Source: Daucus carota subsp. sativus (taxonomy: Eukaryota; Streptophyta; Magnoliopsida; Apiales; Apiaceae). From it: a DNA stretch of 64,000 bases. The translations under genes and the position numbers were made by a program. This document shows, one piece after another, positions 10,804 to 22,826 of the stretch (position 1 is the stretch's first letter; every line of letters begins with the position of its first letter). Where the stretch lies: the NCBI RefSeq assembly GCF_001625215.2, contig NC_030385.2, positions 32,327,598 to 32,391,597 on the forward strand. The letters run 5' to 3'. The notes beneath the pieces are model-generated. The model was not told the DNA's origin and did not search any database. It saw only the letters and a list, made by a program, of their open reading frames with translations.

Positions 10804-11880
10804 TTAATTGGCATCACCACCACCAAATTTGGCCACCTCCATATTGCCATCTTCAAAGAAATCAGACACTTCCATGTGAGTAAAGTTGAGTGGGTCAATT
10901 TGATTATCTCCACCAAGGTGAGTTTCAAGCTGGGATAGACCTAGAGGATCATGTTGCTCAGTAAAATTAGTCTCAACACCTTTTAAAGAAGCTTGGTAGA
11001 GATCAACAAGGTGTTTGGAGGTACGACATGTTTTACTCCAGTGCCCTTTCATTCCACAACGATGACAAATGCTTTCAACCCTTTGACCCATCATATTTCC
11101 CTTAGGCTTTTCCTCATTCTTTGTCCACTTCTGGTGGTGAGGTTTCTTTTTAAAATTTGAGAAATTTCGATATTTATGACCTCGACCATGCCCAAAACCA
11201 CGTCCACGGGCATGTCCACGACCTCGTCCAAAACCACGTCCTCGTCCTCGTCCACGTCCAAAATCATTATTAGTAACAGCATTCACTTCAGGGAATGGTG
11301 TTGAACCAGTTGGACGAGCTTGATGATTTTTCATCAAAAGTTCATTATTTTGCTCAGCAAGAAGCAAGACAGAAATAAGTTCAGAATATTTCGTGAACCC
11401 CCGTTCACGATATTGCTGCTGCAGGAGCATATTGTTGGCATGAAAAGTGGAATAAGTCTTTTCCAACATATCTTTATCGGTTACATTTTCACCGCATAAT
11501 TTCAGCTGAGAAGTGATTTTGAACATCGCTGAATTGTACTCGCTTACACTTTTATAATCTTGCAAGCGCAAGTGTAGCCAATCATAGCGAGCCTTAGGGA
11601 GTATCACAGTTTTTTGATGATCATATCTCTCTTTGAGATCCGTCCAAAGGTTTAACGGATCCTTAACAGTTAAGTATTCAGTTTTCAAGCCTTCATGAAG
11701 GTGATGTCGAAGGAATATCATGGCTTTTGCCTTTTCTTGCTCAGTTTTCACATTTCCTTCCTTTATGGTGTCTCCAAGACCCATAGCATTAAGGTGGATT
11801 TCGGCATCAAGAATCCACGTTAAATAATTATTGCCGGTGATATCAAGTGCGTTGAATTCAAGTTTCGTGAGATTTGACAT
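10804..11880 (-). CDS. gag: copia Gag nucleocapsid protein
   Basis: A 358-residue open frame starts at an ATG just inside the element. It begins with a Copia-type gag region (LEFNALDITGNNYLTWILD, residues 8-26) and the UBN2-like segment around WTDLKERYDHQK (79-90). An arginine-glycine-rich tract spans about 208-235. A CCHC zinc knuckle (CHRCGMKGHWSKTC, 272-285; C-X2-C-X4-H-X4-C) then binds RNA. It would assemble the virus-like particle around the element RNA. The frame is intact, so this copy could still supply Gag to relatives even though its own pol is broken. Confidence 0.9.
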   Translation of the reverse strand: MSNLTKLEFNALDITGNNYLTWILDAEIHLNAMGLGDTIKEGNVKTEQEKAKAMIFLRHHLHEGLKTEYLTVKDPLNLWTDLKERYDHQKTVILPKARYDWLHLRLQDYKSVSEYNSAMFKITSQLKLCGENVTDKDMLEKTYSTFHANNMLLQQQYRERGFTKYSELISVLLLAEQNNELLMKNHQARPTGSTPFPEVNAVTNNDFGRGRGRGRGFGRGRGHARGRGFGHGRGHKYRNFSNFKKKPHHQKWTKNEEKPKGNMMGQRVESICHRCGMKGHWSKTCRTSKHLVDLYQASLKGVETNFTEQHDPLGLSQLETHLGGDNQIDPLNFTHMEVSDFFEDGNMEVAKFGGGDAN

Positions 11881-13008
11881 TTTTCTTACTACAAAAATAT
11901 AATTAACATAAATATTAATTCACAAACACATAAAATCAAGAAAACACATTCATACACGCACTATATGAAAATTTTGACAACTATATGAATGTTTAAGGTT
12001 AACTAAATAAATAGGCATATTGATAAAATCTATCACATGGCAAAAGCTACGTATAAAGTATATTATGCATGAAGACATGAGAATAAGAATTTAAATACAC
12101 CTTGATTTAGTATTTGTTAAAAATATACCAAAATTTATATGCATGATATAAAAAGATTAAACATGTCACTAAAGAAATATATATTACCAAGTAAACATAA
12201 TTTATATATTTGAGTCAGAAAAGTTCGAGACAAGAATATACATATTAATCTATTACAAATTAATAATTTAGACATGCATTTAATCATCATTTTTTTTAAA
12301 TGAGGAATTGCCATTTCTTATAAACATAAAACACGTAAATATAAATTCTAGCATGGAGATATACAGACTTGTCAACTAGCAGGGCATACTATTCGTTTAG
12401 CAACTATGTCTCCTTAGTGCATAATCTCTTCAACTCGACAACTAATACCAAAACAAATAGTAAGATTTATATTATCTTAATAGTGTTTCCTAGATTTATA
12501 TTAATGAAAACCACAAAACTGTAAAAGATAGCGGATATGCATTTTGGTTAGTAGCGATGATCTAAACTATGAGAAACCATTTTATACTACATCCTCATTC
12601 TTTACTGATACTCTATCCACCTCCAGAAACAAGAAACAATAACAATTAAAATATGAGTACTCCTAAAATACTAATCAGATTATAACAATTAAAATATATA
12701 TGATATTTCATAATAGCATGCATGTGAGAATACAACCAAACTCAAGTCCTGACCTAGTACAAACTCATGATTATAATTATACTAGATGAAAAGAATCAAC
12801 CTAGATTAAAAGTATAAAGATTAATGCGTAAATGTAGTCACATAAGTTTGTTGGTCAGTAAAAGAATTGTGTACCTCAAGTTGAATAGAGATCAGGTGAT
12901 TGTATTTTGATATATCCTAGACTCCTGCGGCTATATAAGGAAAACTTATTCTCTTCACCGTGGCATCTTTTTCTTGCGTTCCTTCTTTGTGCCTTCGTGC
13001 TGATAACG
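11881..13008 (-). other. untranslated leader of the copia element
   Basis: This 1.1-kb stretch lies between the 5' LTR and the gag start codon. It is AT-rich and has no long open frame. The primer-binding-like site is at its upstream edge (about 12993-13008). The length is considerable for a Copia leader; it may hold packaging or splice signals, but none can be identified by eye. Confidence 0.6.
12993..13008 (-). other. primer-binding-like site
   Basis: The minus strand reads CGTTATCAGCACGAAG directly after the 5' LTR. TATCAG matches part of the initiator-methionine tRNA complement used by many Copia elements, but the rest diverges, so the tRNA primer is uncertain. Confidence 0.45.
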
Positions 13009-13255
13009 TGTTATAGATAATATATATAGAGATAAAACTTAAGAAGAGAAGAGCTACATATTAGAGAGAGAGATCATCACACTTTTGTACATTCATCCAA
13101 CCACATATTACAAGGTTTATATAGGGCCATAGATTGTGAGTTACAAGTAAGTGAAAGGCCAAAGAGTGTATACAATAATGGGGATAACTCAAAAGCTATA
13201 TGTATAAGAGTGAAGGAAGCTAGAAAGCTAGGAGTCATCCACCTAATATATAACA
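13009..13255 (-). repeat. 5' LTR of the copia element
   Basis: This 247-bp repeat starts TGTTATAG, ends ATAACA and is followed by the ATAAT target duplication at 13256-13260. It would drive transcription on the minus strand. It differs from the partner LTR at one position. Confidence 0.95.
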
Positions 13256-13710
13256 ATAATTATTTTTCTAGAACTAAACTAAACAAACCAGAGTTTACAT
13301 GACTAGTTAGTGGAAAAGGAAAAAAAAATTTAATGAATCTTTTTGCTATTATTATAAATTTTATTTTCAGGAAAAAAGTTTATTAATTAATAATTATAGA
13401 TTTATAGATTATTATTAATCAAATATAGTCACATATTAATTTTAAATTTGAGAAATAAGAAGTACAAAAAATGATTATTTTATTATAAAACAAATGTTTG
13501 GATATGTACATACTAATCTACATTTGGATATTTTTTAGATCCCTAATAAAATAAAATTTAGAATAATATATCCTAAATTTGAATTGTTGGATAGTTCTGG
13601 TTTGCCCTAATAGCCAATGCTACTTATTCCGGTTTAGTTCGTCTCACTCAACACAAACAAATAATCACAATCACCCGGTGCTCTCAGGAAGACCCGACAA
13701 GTGTCTCCGA

Positions 13711-16652
13711 ATGAAGAAGCTTAAGAAAGTCGATAATGAGAAGAAAAAGAAGTGAAATTTCAGCTTGTTCATGTGTTTTTATTACTGTATTGTATATACC
13801 TGATTATGATTATGCTACTAACAACTTTGATCTTGAGACCTTTTAATTTACTTCTATATGATGTTTTCATCAGTTGTTTTGTTTGTTCTTCAATTGAAGG
13901 TTGCAAAAAGGAACTGAAGATGATATGGCTGGAGGCTTCGAGCTCAAGCGCCTTAGAGTCGAGGAGGAGTCTTCCTCTTGGTAAAGTGTATTATATGTTA
14001 ATTAAATCCAATGGCCGCCCGGCCTGATTACAGATTAAGTAATTGTGACTACCTTAATAATATTCATTGATTGATAGCATTGTGAAACTTTTTTCTTAAT
14101 TCATGTCAATTAGACCTCTTTGTTGTTGTATGTCACACTTTAGGCATCACCTCCCTCTCGAAGCATTTGATGTTTGTTGCTGTGTTCTGAAAAGCTTTTG
14201 CTTTATTATATAGTCCTCATAATTTTGTGCTTTTTTTTTTAATTTCCTTTTGTTGTTCTGCAATTAAAGGTTGCAAAGATGTAATGATGACTCCCAGCAT
14301 CGCCAAGTCAAGCACAAGAGAGTCAAGAAAGAGTGTGCCTCTAGGTAATTTTTTTAATTTATAATTAATTGCTTCTTTTTATTGCTTTCTTCTGAAAAGT
14401 TTTCAATATTTAATTTTTATCACAAGTCAAGTGCAAGAGAGTGAACAAGGAGTCTTTCTTCTGGTAAACTTTATTACAGTATTTATAACTAATTGCTTCA
14501 CCTTATTGTTATTTAGTGAATTGAATACCCCTGTCTAACTACAGAAGAAAACTTGATTGCTTCAGCTTATTTTATTTTTTTGGATAATCAAATCCAATGG
14601 CCGCCGGGCCTGATTACAGATTAAGTAAATGTGACTAACTTAGTAATATTCATTGATTGATAGCATCGTGAAACTTTTTTCTTAATTCATGTCAACTAGA
14701 CCTCTTTGTTGTTGTCTGCCACCCTTTAGGCATCACTCTCTCTTGTAGCATTTGATGTTTTTTGCTGTGTTTTCTTAATTTTGTGCTTGTTTTTATTTCC
14801 TTTTTTTGTTCTGCAACCAAAGGTTGCAAAGATGTAATGATGACTCCCAGCATCGCCAAGTCAAGCACAAGAGAGTCAAGAAAGAGTGTGCGTCTAGGTA
14901 TTATTGTTTAATTTATGGTTAATTGCTTCTTTTTAGTGCTTTCTTCTCGAAAGTTTTGAATATTTAATTTTTATCATAAGTCAAGTGTAAGTGAGTCAAC
15001 GAGGAGTCTTTCTTTTGGTAAAGTTTATTATTTATGACTAATTGCTTCACCTTATTGTTATTTAGCGAATTGAATACCCCTGTCTAATTACAGAGAAAAC
15101 TTGATTAGTTAATAATATTTACACATAACATTGTTAAACTTTTACCTGATTTCACGTCAATTAGGCCTTGTTATTACAATTTCTAGCCGTAGTTGAGGTG
15201 CTCCTCAGGTGCAAATGAGGTGAGGCATAGGAGTCAGAGTCTTGATGTGCTCCTCAGGCGTAAATGAGGCGAGGCATAGGAGTCAGCGTCTCTGGCACCC
15301 AAATCATGGTGCTGTCAGCCAGCCGCGCACCTTTGTGTGCTGGTTTGACTTCTAGGTGGGGTTTTGGGAATTTAACTTGCGCTGATGGTATACTTAAGTG
15401 CAAATGAGCTCTAAGATCGCATCTTTGTAGTAAATCTAGTTAGAAAAGGAAATCTGAGGTTTTGTTAATTCTAATCATAGCCATAGAAAATAATTATAGA
15501 TAAGGAAGGGCTCATATTAAAAAAGAGAAGACCAGGAAAAGAATGGTTGTACAGAAATCGTATATTAGAAATTGCAGCCACCTTTCGACTTTGAAATAGC
15601 AAAGACCAACCACCCATTTCTCTCCTCCGTTCCATCGACTTCTAGTCTTACTCATTTGGGATGGTAGTTTCTACTTTCTAGACTATTGCTATTAGTTACT
15701 AATTCGATAAAGTTTAGCTTTGGTTTTCCGGGTTATTATATATGTGCTTCTAATTTGTTTCCTTCTGCAATTAAAGGAAGCAAAGAGGAACTGATGCCTC
15801 TCGAGGAGGCTCTGAGCATCACCAAGTTCAGCACAAGAAAGTCAAGCATAAGAGAGTTGATCCCGGCGATATCTCTCAGTAAAGTTGCTAATTTATAATT
15901 AATTTTGCTTCACTGACTGTGAGGGTTCGGAATCATAAACTATGGCATGATTATAGATGAATCCCTTGTTAGTTAATATTAATTGATCGATAACAGTGTG
16001 AAAAATGACTTGTAGCATATAAATAGATCCTATTGTGCTCAGGAGAACTTAAAATTTGAATGATAAATATATCTTTTAGTTATTGCTAGCTTCTGTTTAG
16101 TTATTAATATGATTTTTACATAATTTTTGAGGAAAACAGCTTGTTTGATATCGTGAAGCGAATAAAACTTGGACATGCAAAGATGGCTTTGGAATTTTAT
16201 GAGAAGAGACAGGTTTCCCATTTCTCTCTTTCATATTCATTTTAACCATGTGTGCTGCAAGCAACATTTCTAATTTTACACTTGTTGGTTGTTAGGATGC
16301 TGAGTTTGAAGTTTTAGAAGTCCTAAATTTTACTAGTTCGGAATTACTACACCCCGAATCTAATAAGTGGTGTCAATCATGGAGTCATGTCAACTTCATT
16401 GCTAAACCAAAGAACACTGACTGCAACGTCTCTCCAAAACACTTCTTTGGTGAATTCTTTATAGATGATGATTCAAGGAAATTCAATGTCACCTACTGTT
16501 CTACATTTGAGCCCAGTGATGATCCTGGTAAAGCTCATACTATAGTTTTTTGAATGTGTTTTGCCTAGTTTATATTTTGTTGAATGTGTTTTGCTTAGTT
16601 TTATGTATTATGTTGGATACATATAAAATTTTACAAAACTAAGTCCGTTGAT

Positions 16653-16689
<37 letters not shown>

Positions 16690-16849
16690 GTATGTATATG
16701 TAACGTTTAAAACAACTTATAAATGATAAATTATATTTAAATTTGAATAATCAAAGATATTATTTTTGATTAAACTAAAAAATTATGACTCGTACTCCAA
16801 TACTCCAATGTTTTTGTGTACTCGATAGAACTTAACTCTCTCTCTCTCC

Positions 16850-16887
<38 letters not shown>

Positions 16888-17096
16888 TAACTCAGAACCT
16901 TATGATTCTGAATCCTTTGTTTTTGTTGATGTGATTGTGAACTTTCACCTTGACTGACTATATTGACTATGCAATTGATGCAGGATTCAACCATGGTTGC
17001 ATATTTTGCCCACCGGGTGAGAAATTTCATCCTTCCGATGGAGATTTTGTTGCTCGTCCGCCATGGTATAAAAGGAGTGGTATAAAACTAGGATAA
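13711..17096 (+). CDS. DUF3615-like protein gene, copy A, with serially duplicated 5' exons
   Basis: The conserved 3' part is well supported: exons 16132-16212 (27 codons, ENSLFDIVKRIKLGHAKMAL), 16296-16527 (WSHVNFIAKPKNTDC, FFGEFFIDDD) and 16984-17096 (NHGCIFCPPGEKFHPSDGDF, stop TAA). The order HVNF-A, FF-E, C-FC and HPSDG resembles the plant DUF3615 domain; the function is unknown. Upstream are four exons of one type, all phase 1 to phase 1: 13900-13980, 14270-14344, 14823-14897 and 15777-15878. The first three open with GCK and the last with GSK; all are rich in Ser, Arg and Lys. A possible first ATG is at 13711, but its phase does not fit the next exon. The join between 15878 and 16132 is also out of phase, so the 5' model is incomplete or this copy is damaged. 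Confidence 0.5.
14004..15105 (+). repeat. tandem duplication of an exon-bearing unit within copy A
   Basis: The unit starting AAATCCAATGGCCGCC at 14004 recurs at 14589. Both units carry the same order: the spacer ATTCATTGATTGATAGCAT, a 75-nt exon starting GTTGCAAAGATGTAATGATG, then a vestigial second exon-like stretch (about 14430-14462 and 14980-15018). The unit length is roughly 0.5-0.6 kb. This is tandem duplication of a symmetrical exon with its flanking introns. Confidence 0.85.
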
Positions 17097-17725
17097 TATA
17101 TGGTTAGTTTAAGTGGGCACTGGTATCTATATAATATTGGCTGGAACAAGGTTGGAGTTTTTGGTTGAAACTACGACAGTTGAAAGAAAACTTAATTTAT
17201 GTATTGGATTTTACACTATATATTTATCTGTTTAAATACTAATATGGTGAATTATATATTTTTTATGCATGAACTTTCATTGAATTCTGGGTTGTGAGAC
17301 CAAATTTTTGCTCGATAGCGACGGCCTTTGCCTTTCCTTATGAAATGGTTGAAAGTCAAGTCATAAGTTCCATCATTGAACTAAGAAAGAGATTGTTACC
17401 TATATATAAGTTCTTTCATTAGACTAAGAGGTGCTTACTGCTTAGGAATCAACAATTAATTATTAAGAATTTTTAATTCTTGAGCAGGCAGTCATTATAC
17501 ATGTTTCTCATTTTTATTCATTCATAGTAATTTTGTTCGGAATAAGATTAAATTCCTATACGTTTTATATTGCCAGCATCAATAGAATCTGACACGACAC
17601 TGTCATAAGGGAGTTTTATTGTTCTTAGACCTTGGTTTTTTTCCAAACATTCTTGTAGTATTTATTAGTTCAGCAACATTCAGTCCACTTTATGAAATGC
17701 TCACTACATTCGAATATGGTAAGTT
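15165..17725 (+). repeat. tandem duplication block A
   Basis: This block is highly similar to 18330-20630, from the shared sequence near GACCTTGTTGTTGCAAC/GGCCTTGTTATTACAAT through the 3' exons and down to TCACTACATT(C/T)GAATATGG. It contains the last exons of copy A. Intron microsatellites were gained only here. Confidence 0.85.
16650..16886. repeat. microsatellites in an intron of copy A
   Basis: A (TA)n-(TG/TA)n tract lies at about 16654-16700 and a (TC)n-(TA)n tract at about 16838-16886. Copy B has neither at this length, so they expanded after the duplication or contracted there. Confidence 0.9.
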
Positions 17726-18329
17726 CTTATTATAAAATTGATCATATGGTAAGTTCTTTTTGTAAAACTAATCATATTTATTTCGATACCTAAACGAGGC
17801 TCCTTCCATTTTCTAGGTACCCCAAACCTTTTTTTTAAACAAACTGCGTATTTTGAATTTTTTTGGAAGGTCCAGAGAACCCTAAATATTAAGTGTGGCA
17901 AACATAGATTGGTGGCAATTGTGATAGATATGAGAGGGTCATTGCCCCCAATTAAGGGGAAAGACAAAAGCAGGTTATAAATTCGTCCCATAGAGAGACT
18001 GGTGAAAGAATAGTGAAGGGAGATTTTAAGGGAAATCTGTAAAACAAATCTTCACCGTCTTCGGTCCCAGATGAGGCTAATCTTCGCCCCTAGAAGAGGC
18101 TAAGACAGTAAGGGGAAAAAAACTGCCCTTTCTAGGTGAGTTCTGTTGTTACAAAATGTTTAATTACTGAAAATAATGATTATTATTTGTTGATATCTTA
18201 TACTCCCTACGTCTCTGTTTACTTCTTTCGTTTGATATGTCGGGACTGTTCATAACACGAGTCAAATTATTAATTTACGTATAATTTATAAGACTAAATA
18301 TAGTCCTGAGTGGTCTTTTACACGAATTC
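17100..18329. other. spacer between the duplicated DUF3615-like copies
   Basis: The first 0.6 kb is the duplicated 3' flank. The rest is unique sequence without a supported gene. A Stowaway-like end (ACTCCCTACGTCTCTGTTTA) lies near 18207. Confidence 0.5.
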
Positions 18330-20630
18330 ACGTCAATTTGACCTTGTTGTTGCAACTTCTAGCCATAGTTGATGTGCTTCTCAGGCACAAATGAGGCGAG
18401 GCATAGGAGTCAGTGCCTCTGGCACCCAAATCATGTTGCTGTCAGCCAGCCGCAGCCGCGCACCTATGTGTGCTGGTGACTTGGGCGTAGGCGCAATTTT
18501 AGGACTTCTAGTGGGGTTTTGGGAATTTACCGCGCGCTGATGGTATACTTAAGTGCAAATGAGCTCTAAGATCGCATCTTTGTAGTAAAATTTAGTTAGA
18601 AAAGGAAATCTGAGGTTTTGTTAATTCTAATCATAGCCATAGAAACTAATCATAAATAAGGAAGGGCTCATATTAAAAAAGAGAAGACCAGGAAAAGAAT
18701 GGTTGCACAGAAATCGTATATTAGAAATTGCAGCCACCTTTCGACTTTGAAATCGCAAAGACCAAGCACCCATCTCTCTCCTCCATTCCATCGACTTCTA
18801 GTCTTACTCGTTTGGGATGATAGTTGTTTCTACTTTCTAGACTATTGCTATTAGTTACTAATTTGATAAAGTTTAGCTTTGGTTTTCCGGTTTATTATAT
18901 ATATATGTGCTTCTAATTTGTTTTCTTCTGCAATTAAAGGAAGCAAAGAGGAACTGATGCCTCTCGAGGAGGCTCTGAGCATCACCAAGTTGAGCACAAG
19001 AAAGTCAAGCATAAGAGAGTCGATCGCGGCCATATCTCTCAGTAAAGTTTCTAATTTATAAGTAATTTTGCTTCACTGACTGTTAGGGTTCGGGAATCAT
19101 ACACTATGGCATGATTATAGATGAATTCCTTGTTAGTTAATATTAATTGATCGATAACAGTGTGAAAAGTGACTTGTAGCATATAAATAAATCCTATTGT
19201 GCTCAAGAGAACTTAAAATTTAAATGATAAATATATCTTTTAGTTATTTCTAGCTTCTGTTTAGTTTTTAATATGATTTTTTACATAATTTTTGAGGAAA
19301 ACAGCTTGTTCGATATCATGAAGCGAATAAAACTTAGACATGCAAAGATGGCTTTGGAATTTTATAAGAAGAGACAGGTTTCCCATTTGCTCTCTTTCAT
19401 ATTCATTTTAACCATATGTGCTGCAAGCAACATTTCTGATCTTACACTTGTTGGTTGTTAGGATGCTGAGTTTGAAGTTTTAGAAGTCCTGAATTTTACT
19501 AGTTCGGAATTACAACACCCCGAATCCAAGTGGGGTCGATCATGGAGTCATGTCAACTTCATTGCTAAACCAAAGAACACTGACTGCAACGTCTCTCCAA
19601 AACACTTCTTTGGTGAATTCTATAAAGATGATGATTCAGGGAAATTCCATGTCACCTACTGTTCTACATTTGAGCCCAGTGATGATCCTGGTAAAGCTCA
19701 TACTGTATTTTGTTGAATGTATGCTTAGTTTATGTATTATGTTGGATACAATAATAGAATTTTACAAAACTAAGTCTGTTGATTACATGTTCATATATAT
19801 AACTCAGAACCTAATAATTCTAAACCCTTTGTTTTTGTTGATGTGATTGTGAACCTTCACCTTGACTGACTATATTGACTATGAATTTGATGCAGGATTC
19901 AACCATGGTTGCATATTTTGCCCACCCAGTGAGAAATTTCATCCTTCCAATGGAGATTTTGTTGCTCGTCCGCCATGGTATAAGAGGAGTGGTATAAGAC
20001 GAGGATAATATATGGTTAGTTTAAGTAGGCACTGGTATCTATATATATAATATAGGCTGGAACAAGTTTGGAGTTTTTGGTTGAAACTGACAGTTGAAAG
20101 AAAACTTAATTTATGTATTGGATTTTACAATATATATTTATCTGTTTAAATACTAATATGGTGAAGTATAAGTTTTTGATGCACGTTCTTTCATTGAATT
20201 CTGGGTCAAATTTTTGCTCGATAGCCCACTGCCTTTGCCTTTCCTTATGAAATGGTTGAAAGTCAAGTCATAAGTTTCATCATCGGACTAGAAAGAGATT
20301 ATTACCTATAAGTCCTTTCATTAGACTAAGAGGTGCTTAGAAATCAACAATTAATTATTAAGAATTTGTAATTCTTGAGCAGGTAGTCATTATATTACAT
20401 GTTTCTCAGTTTTATACATTTATAGTAATTTTTTTGGGAATAAGATTAAATTCCTATACGTTTTATATTGCCAGCACCAATAGAATCTGACACGACACTG
20501 ACCTAAGGGAATTTTATTGTTCTTAGACCTTGTTTATTTTTCAAACATTTCTGTAGTATTTATAAGTTCAGCTTCATTCAGTCCACTTTATGAAAGGCTC
20601 ACTACATTTGAATATGGTAAGTTTTTTTAT
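18330..20630 (+). repeat. tandem duplication block B
   Basis: This is the second copy of 15165-17725. It lacks the intron microsatellites and carries small indels, including a one-codon-scale indel in the main exon (ESK here, ESNK in A). A third, partial copy of the 3' flank follows at about 20745-20825. Confidence 0.85.
18940..20008 (+). CDS. DUF3615-like protein gene, copy B
   Basis: The exons match copy A: 18940-19041 (GSKEELMPLEEALSITKLST), 19297-19377 (ENSLFDIMKRIKLRHAKMAL), 19462-19690 (WSHVNFIAKPKNTDC, FFGEFYKDDD) and 19896-20008 (NHGCIFCPPSEKFHPSNGDF, stop TAA). The last three are in phase with each other. The first ends in phase 1 while the next exon, at the GAG acceptor, is phase 0. 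An alternative acceptor near 19262 would keep frame here but gives a stop in copy A. There are no upstream duplicated exons, and I found no convincing start codon. It could be a functional short paralogue or a partial duplicate. Confidence 0.5.
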
Positions 20631-22826
20631 TAAAAAAATCATATTTATTTTGAGATCTAAATGATGGTGGTATGACTTTTTGTTCCCGAGTACTGAATAA
20701 AGGCTATTGTTTTTCAGTATTGGAATTTTTCATATTTTAAAAGCTGACCAAATTTTTGCTTGATAACCCACTGCCTTTGCCTTCCCTTATGAAATGGTTG
20801 AAAGTCAAGTCATAAGTTCCTTGAGGATCATCATATTATCAATAAAAAGTTCATATTTCCTTTATCGGCTCTTTCATCAAATTTAAGACATGGAGCTGAA
20901 TATGTCAACTACATAAGACATCTTATGAACTCCCTTCTCTCAAAGTAACGGGAGAAACATCTTTAGGTGTTGGAGTGGTAAATTTTCACCATGCTCCAAT
21001 CTTTGGGATGACTTCTTGGGTTTGATAGTGGAACAACTCAAAGGGCTTACATGTTTGTAACATTGAGAGAGATATAATCTGGTGCAACTAGGTTGAATGT
21101 GATAGGACCTTTAGGTGCTGCTGTACGGCAACACTGAAGATTTATCAAATAAATGGATGGATCGACCACTTGATGAAGCATGCCAGACGAGTCCTTTACT
21201 TGACACTGTGCAGGGGTGCCATGGCTACTGATTTTCAAGACTGTTCTGCTCTTAAAAGCTCGGAAGGAAGAATTAGTTGCTGAGGCTTATGCACCTGTAT
21301 GGTAGTCAGGTCGATGTTGTTGCTTGAGTTGAAGGTGATGAAATTGATGCTTCAAACCAACTCGAGCTATCATTGGTTTTGCCGGACTGAAAATTAATTA
21401 AGATGTTAAATTTTTGGCTATGTTGTCCAATACAAGCGTTGTAGAATATATTTGTATGTTCTGTAAAAGGGAAATATTAAATTACTATTAATAGATTAAT
21501 GTAATTTGTGTATATTCATATGTACATAAGTTTTTCATGTTTTAATCTTAGGAATTTGTACATAGGTAGGCATTTCTAGTACTGACATTTTCGGTGGAAG
21601 CCTGGAAGGGGCAAAAGATTGAACGAAGATGAACTTTTCATTTATGATAGTGAATAGTGATTAATAATATATACATATATAAATCTCTTTGTGTATTCTC
21701 TAGTGGTGTCCATGTATTAAGACATTCTTAAAGTTATGCAGAACTTGATCGTGTAGAAGTGAAGAAACCATTTTTCATTCTGCCTCGTGCAAGTTGGGCC
21801 ATTACCCTGGAGGGACAGACTAACAAGGTAAGCTTCTTTCTTGATTTTATTAGTTAACTTAAATATTTGTCACAAGCCCAACAAATATCAGGATTGACTA
21901 ATACGGGCTAGGTAAAAAGTTAAAATACTTGAAAACAAAAAAAGTTTAATTAAAAGAATTGGCTTACCAGTTGATATTATATGTGCGCCCTGGTAGATAT
22001 TTGATATAGAAAGCTGAAGCAGTCACAGGGCAACTCTCCTTTGGCATGTCTTTAACAACAGTTAGTACCATAATTACATGCCAACTGAGAGTAGACCGGT
22101 GACTGCTCCACTTTGCTTAATTATGCTCATCTAGCTAACTTGAGCCAGTTTTGCGTATGATCCTGATTGCAAGTTACTCGTGATTGTTCTGATGTAGTAT
22201 ATTGCTGTAAGCCTGTAACTCCTTGCATTGTATATAAGGTGACATAAAGCTAGGGGGTGAGGAATAAACCAATTAAGGAATGGTATATGCTAGCCAGGTT
22301 CACAGTTATATATATGTCATTTTATTTATATAATACTTTTTCAATTTCTGGCTACTGCATCTTAAAAAGGCTTCTTTCTTATCCTTTACATGAATGATGC
22401 ATGTACAATATTCCTCTTGAAAAGCTCTGATTCTAATTTTATTAAATTCCATCTCTACCTATTATTGTATGTTCATATATATTGCGCACACTTCATCTGG
22501 AAAGCTCATTTCCAGTAAAAGTATGAATGATACCATATTTGGTTAAAAACATTTTAAATCGACCTTTCTGGATTAGCAGTTAGTGTTAGCACTTTCGGAA
22601 TGAAAAACATTCTAGTTTCCAGTGTTGGATCTGCTGTGATTAACATAATTAGACCAGATATCTTGCACAGCTTGTGCAACAATGAAGAGGGCAATCATTA
22701 ATTTCTAACTATTCTTACTGTACAATCTAACCTTAAACAACTTATAGCACCAACAAACATATTATACAATGGAGCATATATTGTTGTACCCTATTTTACC
22801 CTTAACATATATAATGCACGAATCTT
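20631..22826. other. intergenic, with an exon-like relic
   Basis: There is no complete gene. A third partial copy of the duplicated 3' flank is at about 20745-20825. At 21742-21829 a stretch with acceptor (ATGCAG) and donor (AAG|GTAAGC) reads LDRVEVKKPFFILPRASWAI, like one isolated exon of a family I do not recognise. The open frame at 21047-21238 on the minus strand shows nothing I can identify. Confidence 0.4.

Larger units (their letters stand above)
6734..13255 (-). mobile_element. Ty1/copia LTR retrotransposon, recent insertion, pol frameshifted
   Basis: Two 247-bp LTRs (6734-6980, 13009-13255) begin TG and end CA. A perfect 5-bp target duplication, ATAAT, flanks the element (6729-6733 and 13256-13260). 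The coding order on the minus strand is gag, protease, integrase, reverse transcriptase, RNase H, which is the Copia order. A polypurine tract (AAGGGGGAG) abuts the 3' LTR at 6981-6989. A primer-binding-like site (CGTTATCAGCACGAAG) follows the 5' LTR. The LTRs differ at one visible site, so insertion is recent. Pol is broken twice (near 8905-8925 and at the T-run 8713-8722), so this copy can only move in trans, if at all. Confidence 0.95.
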
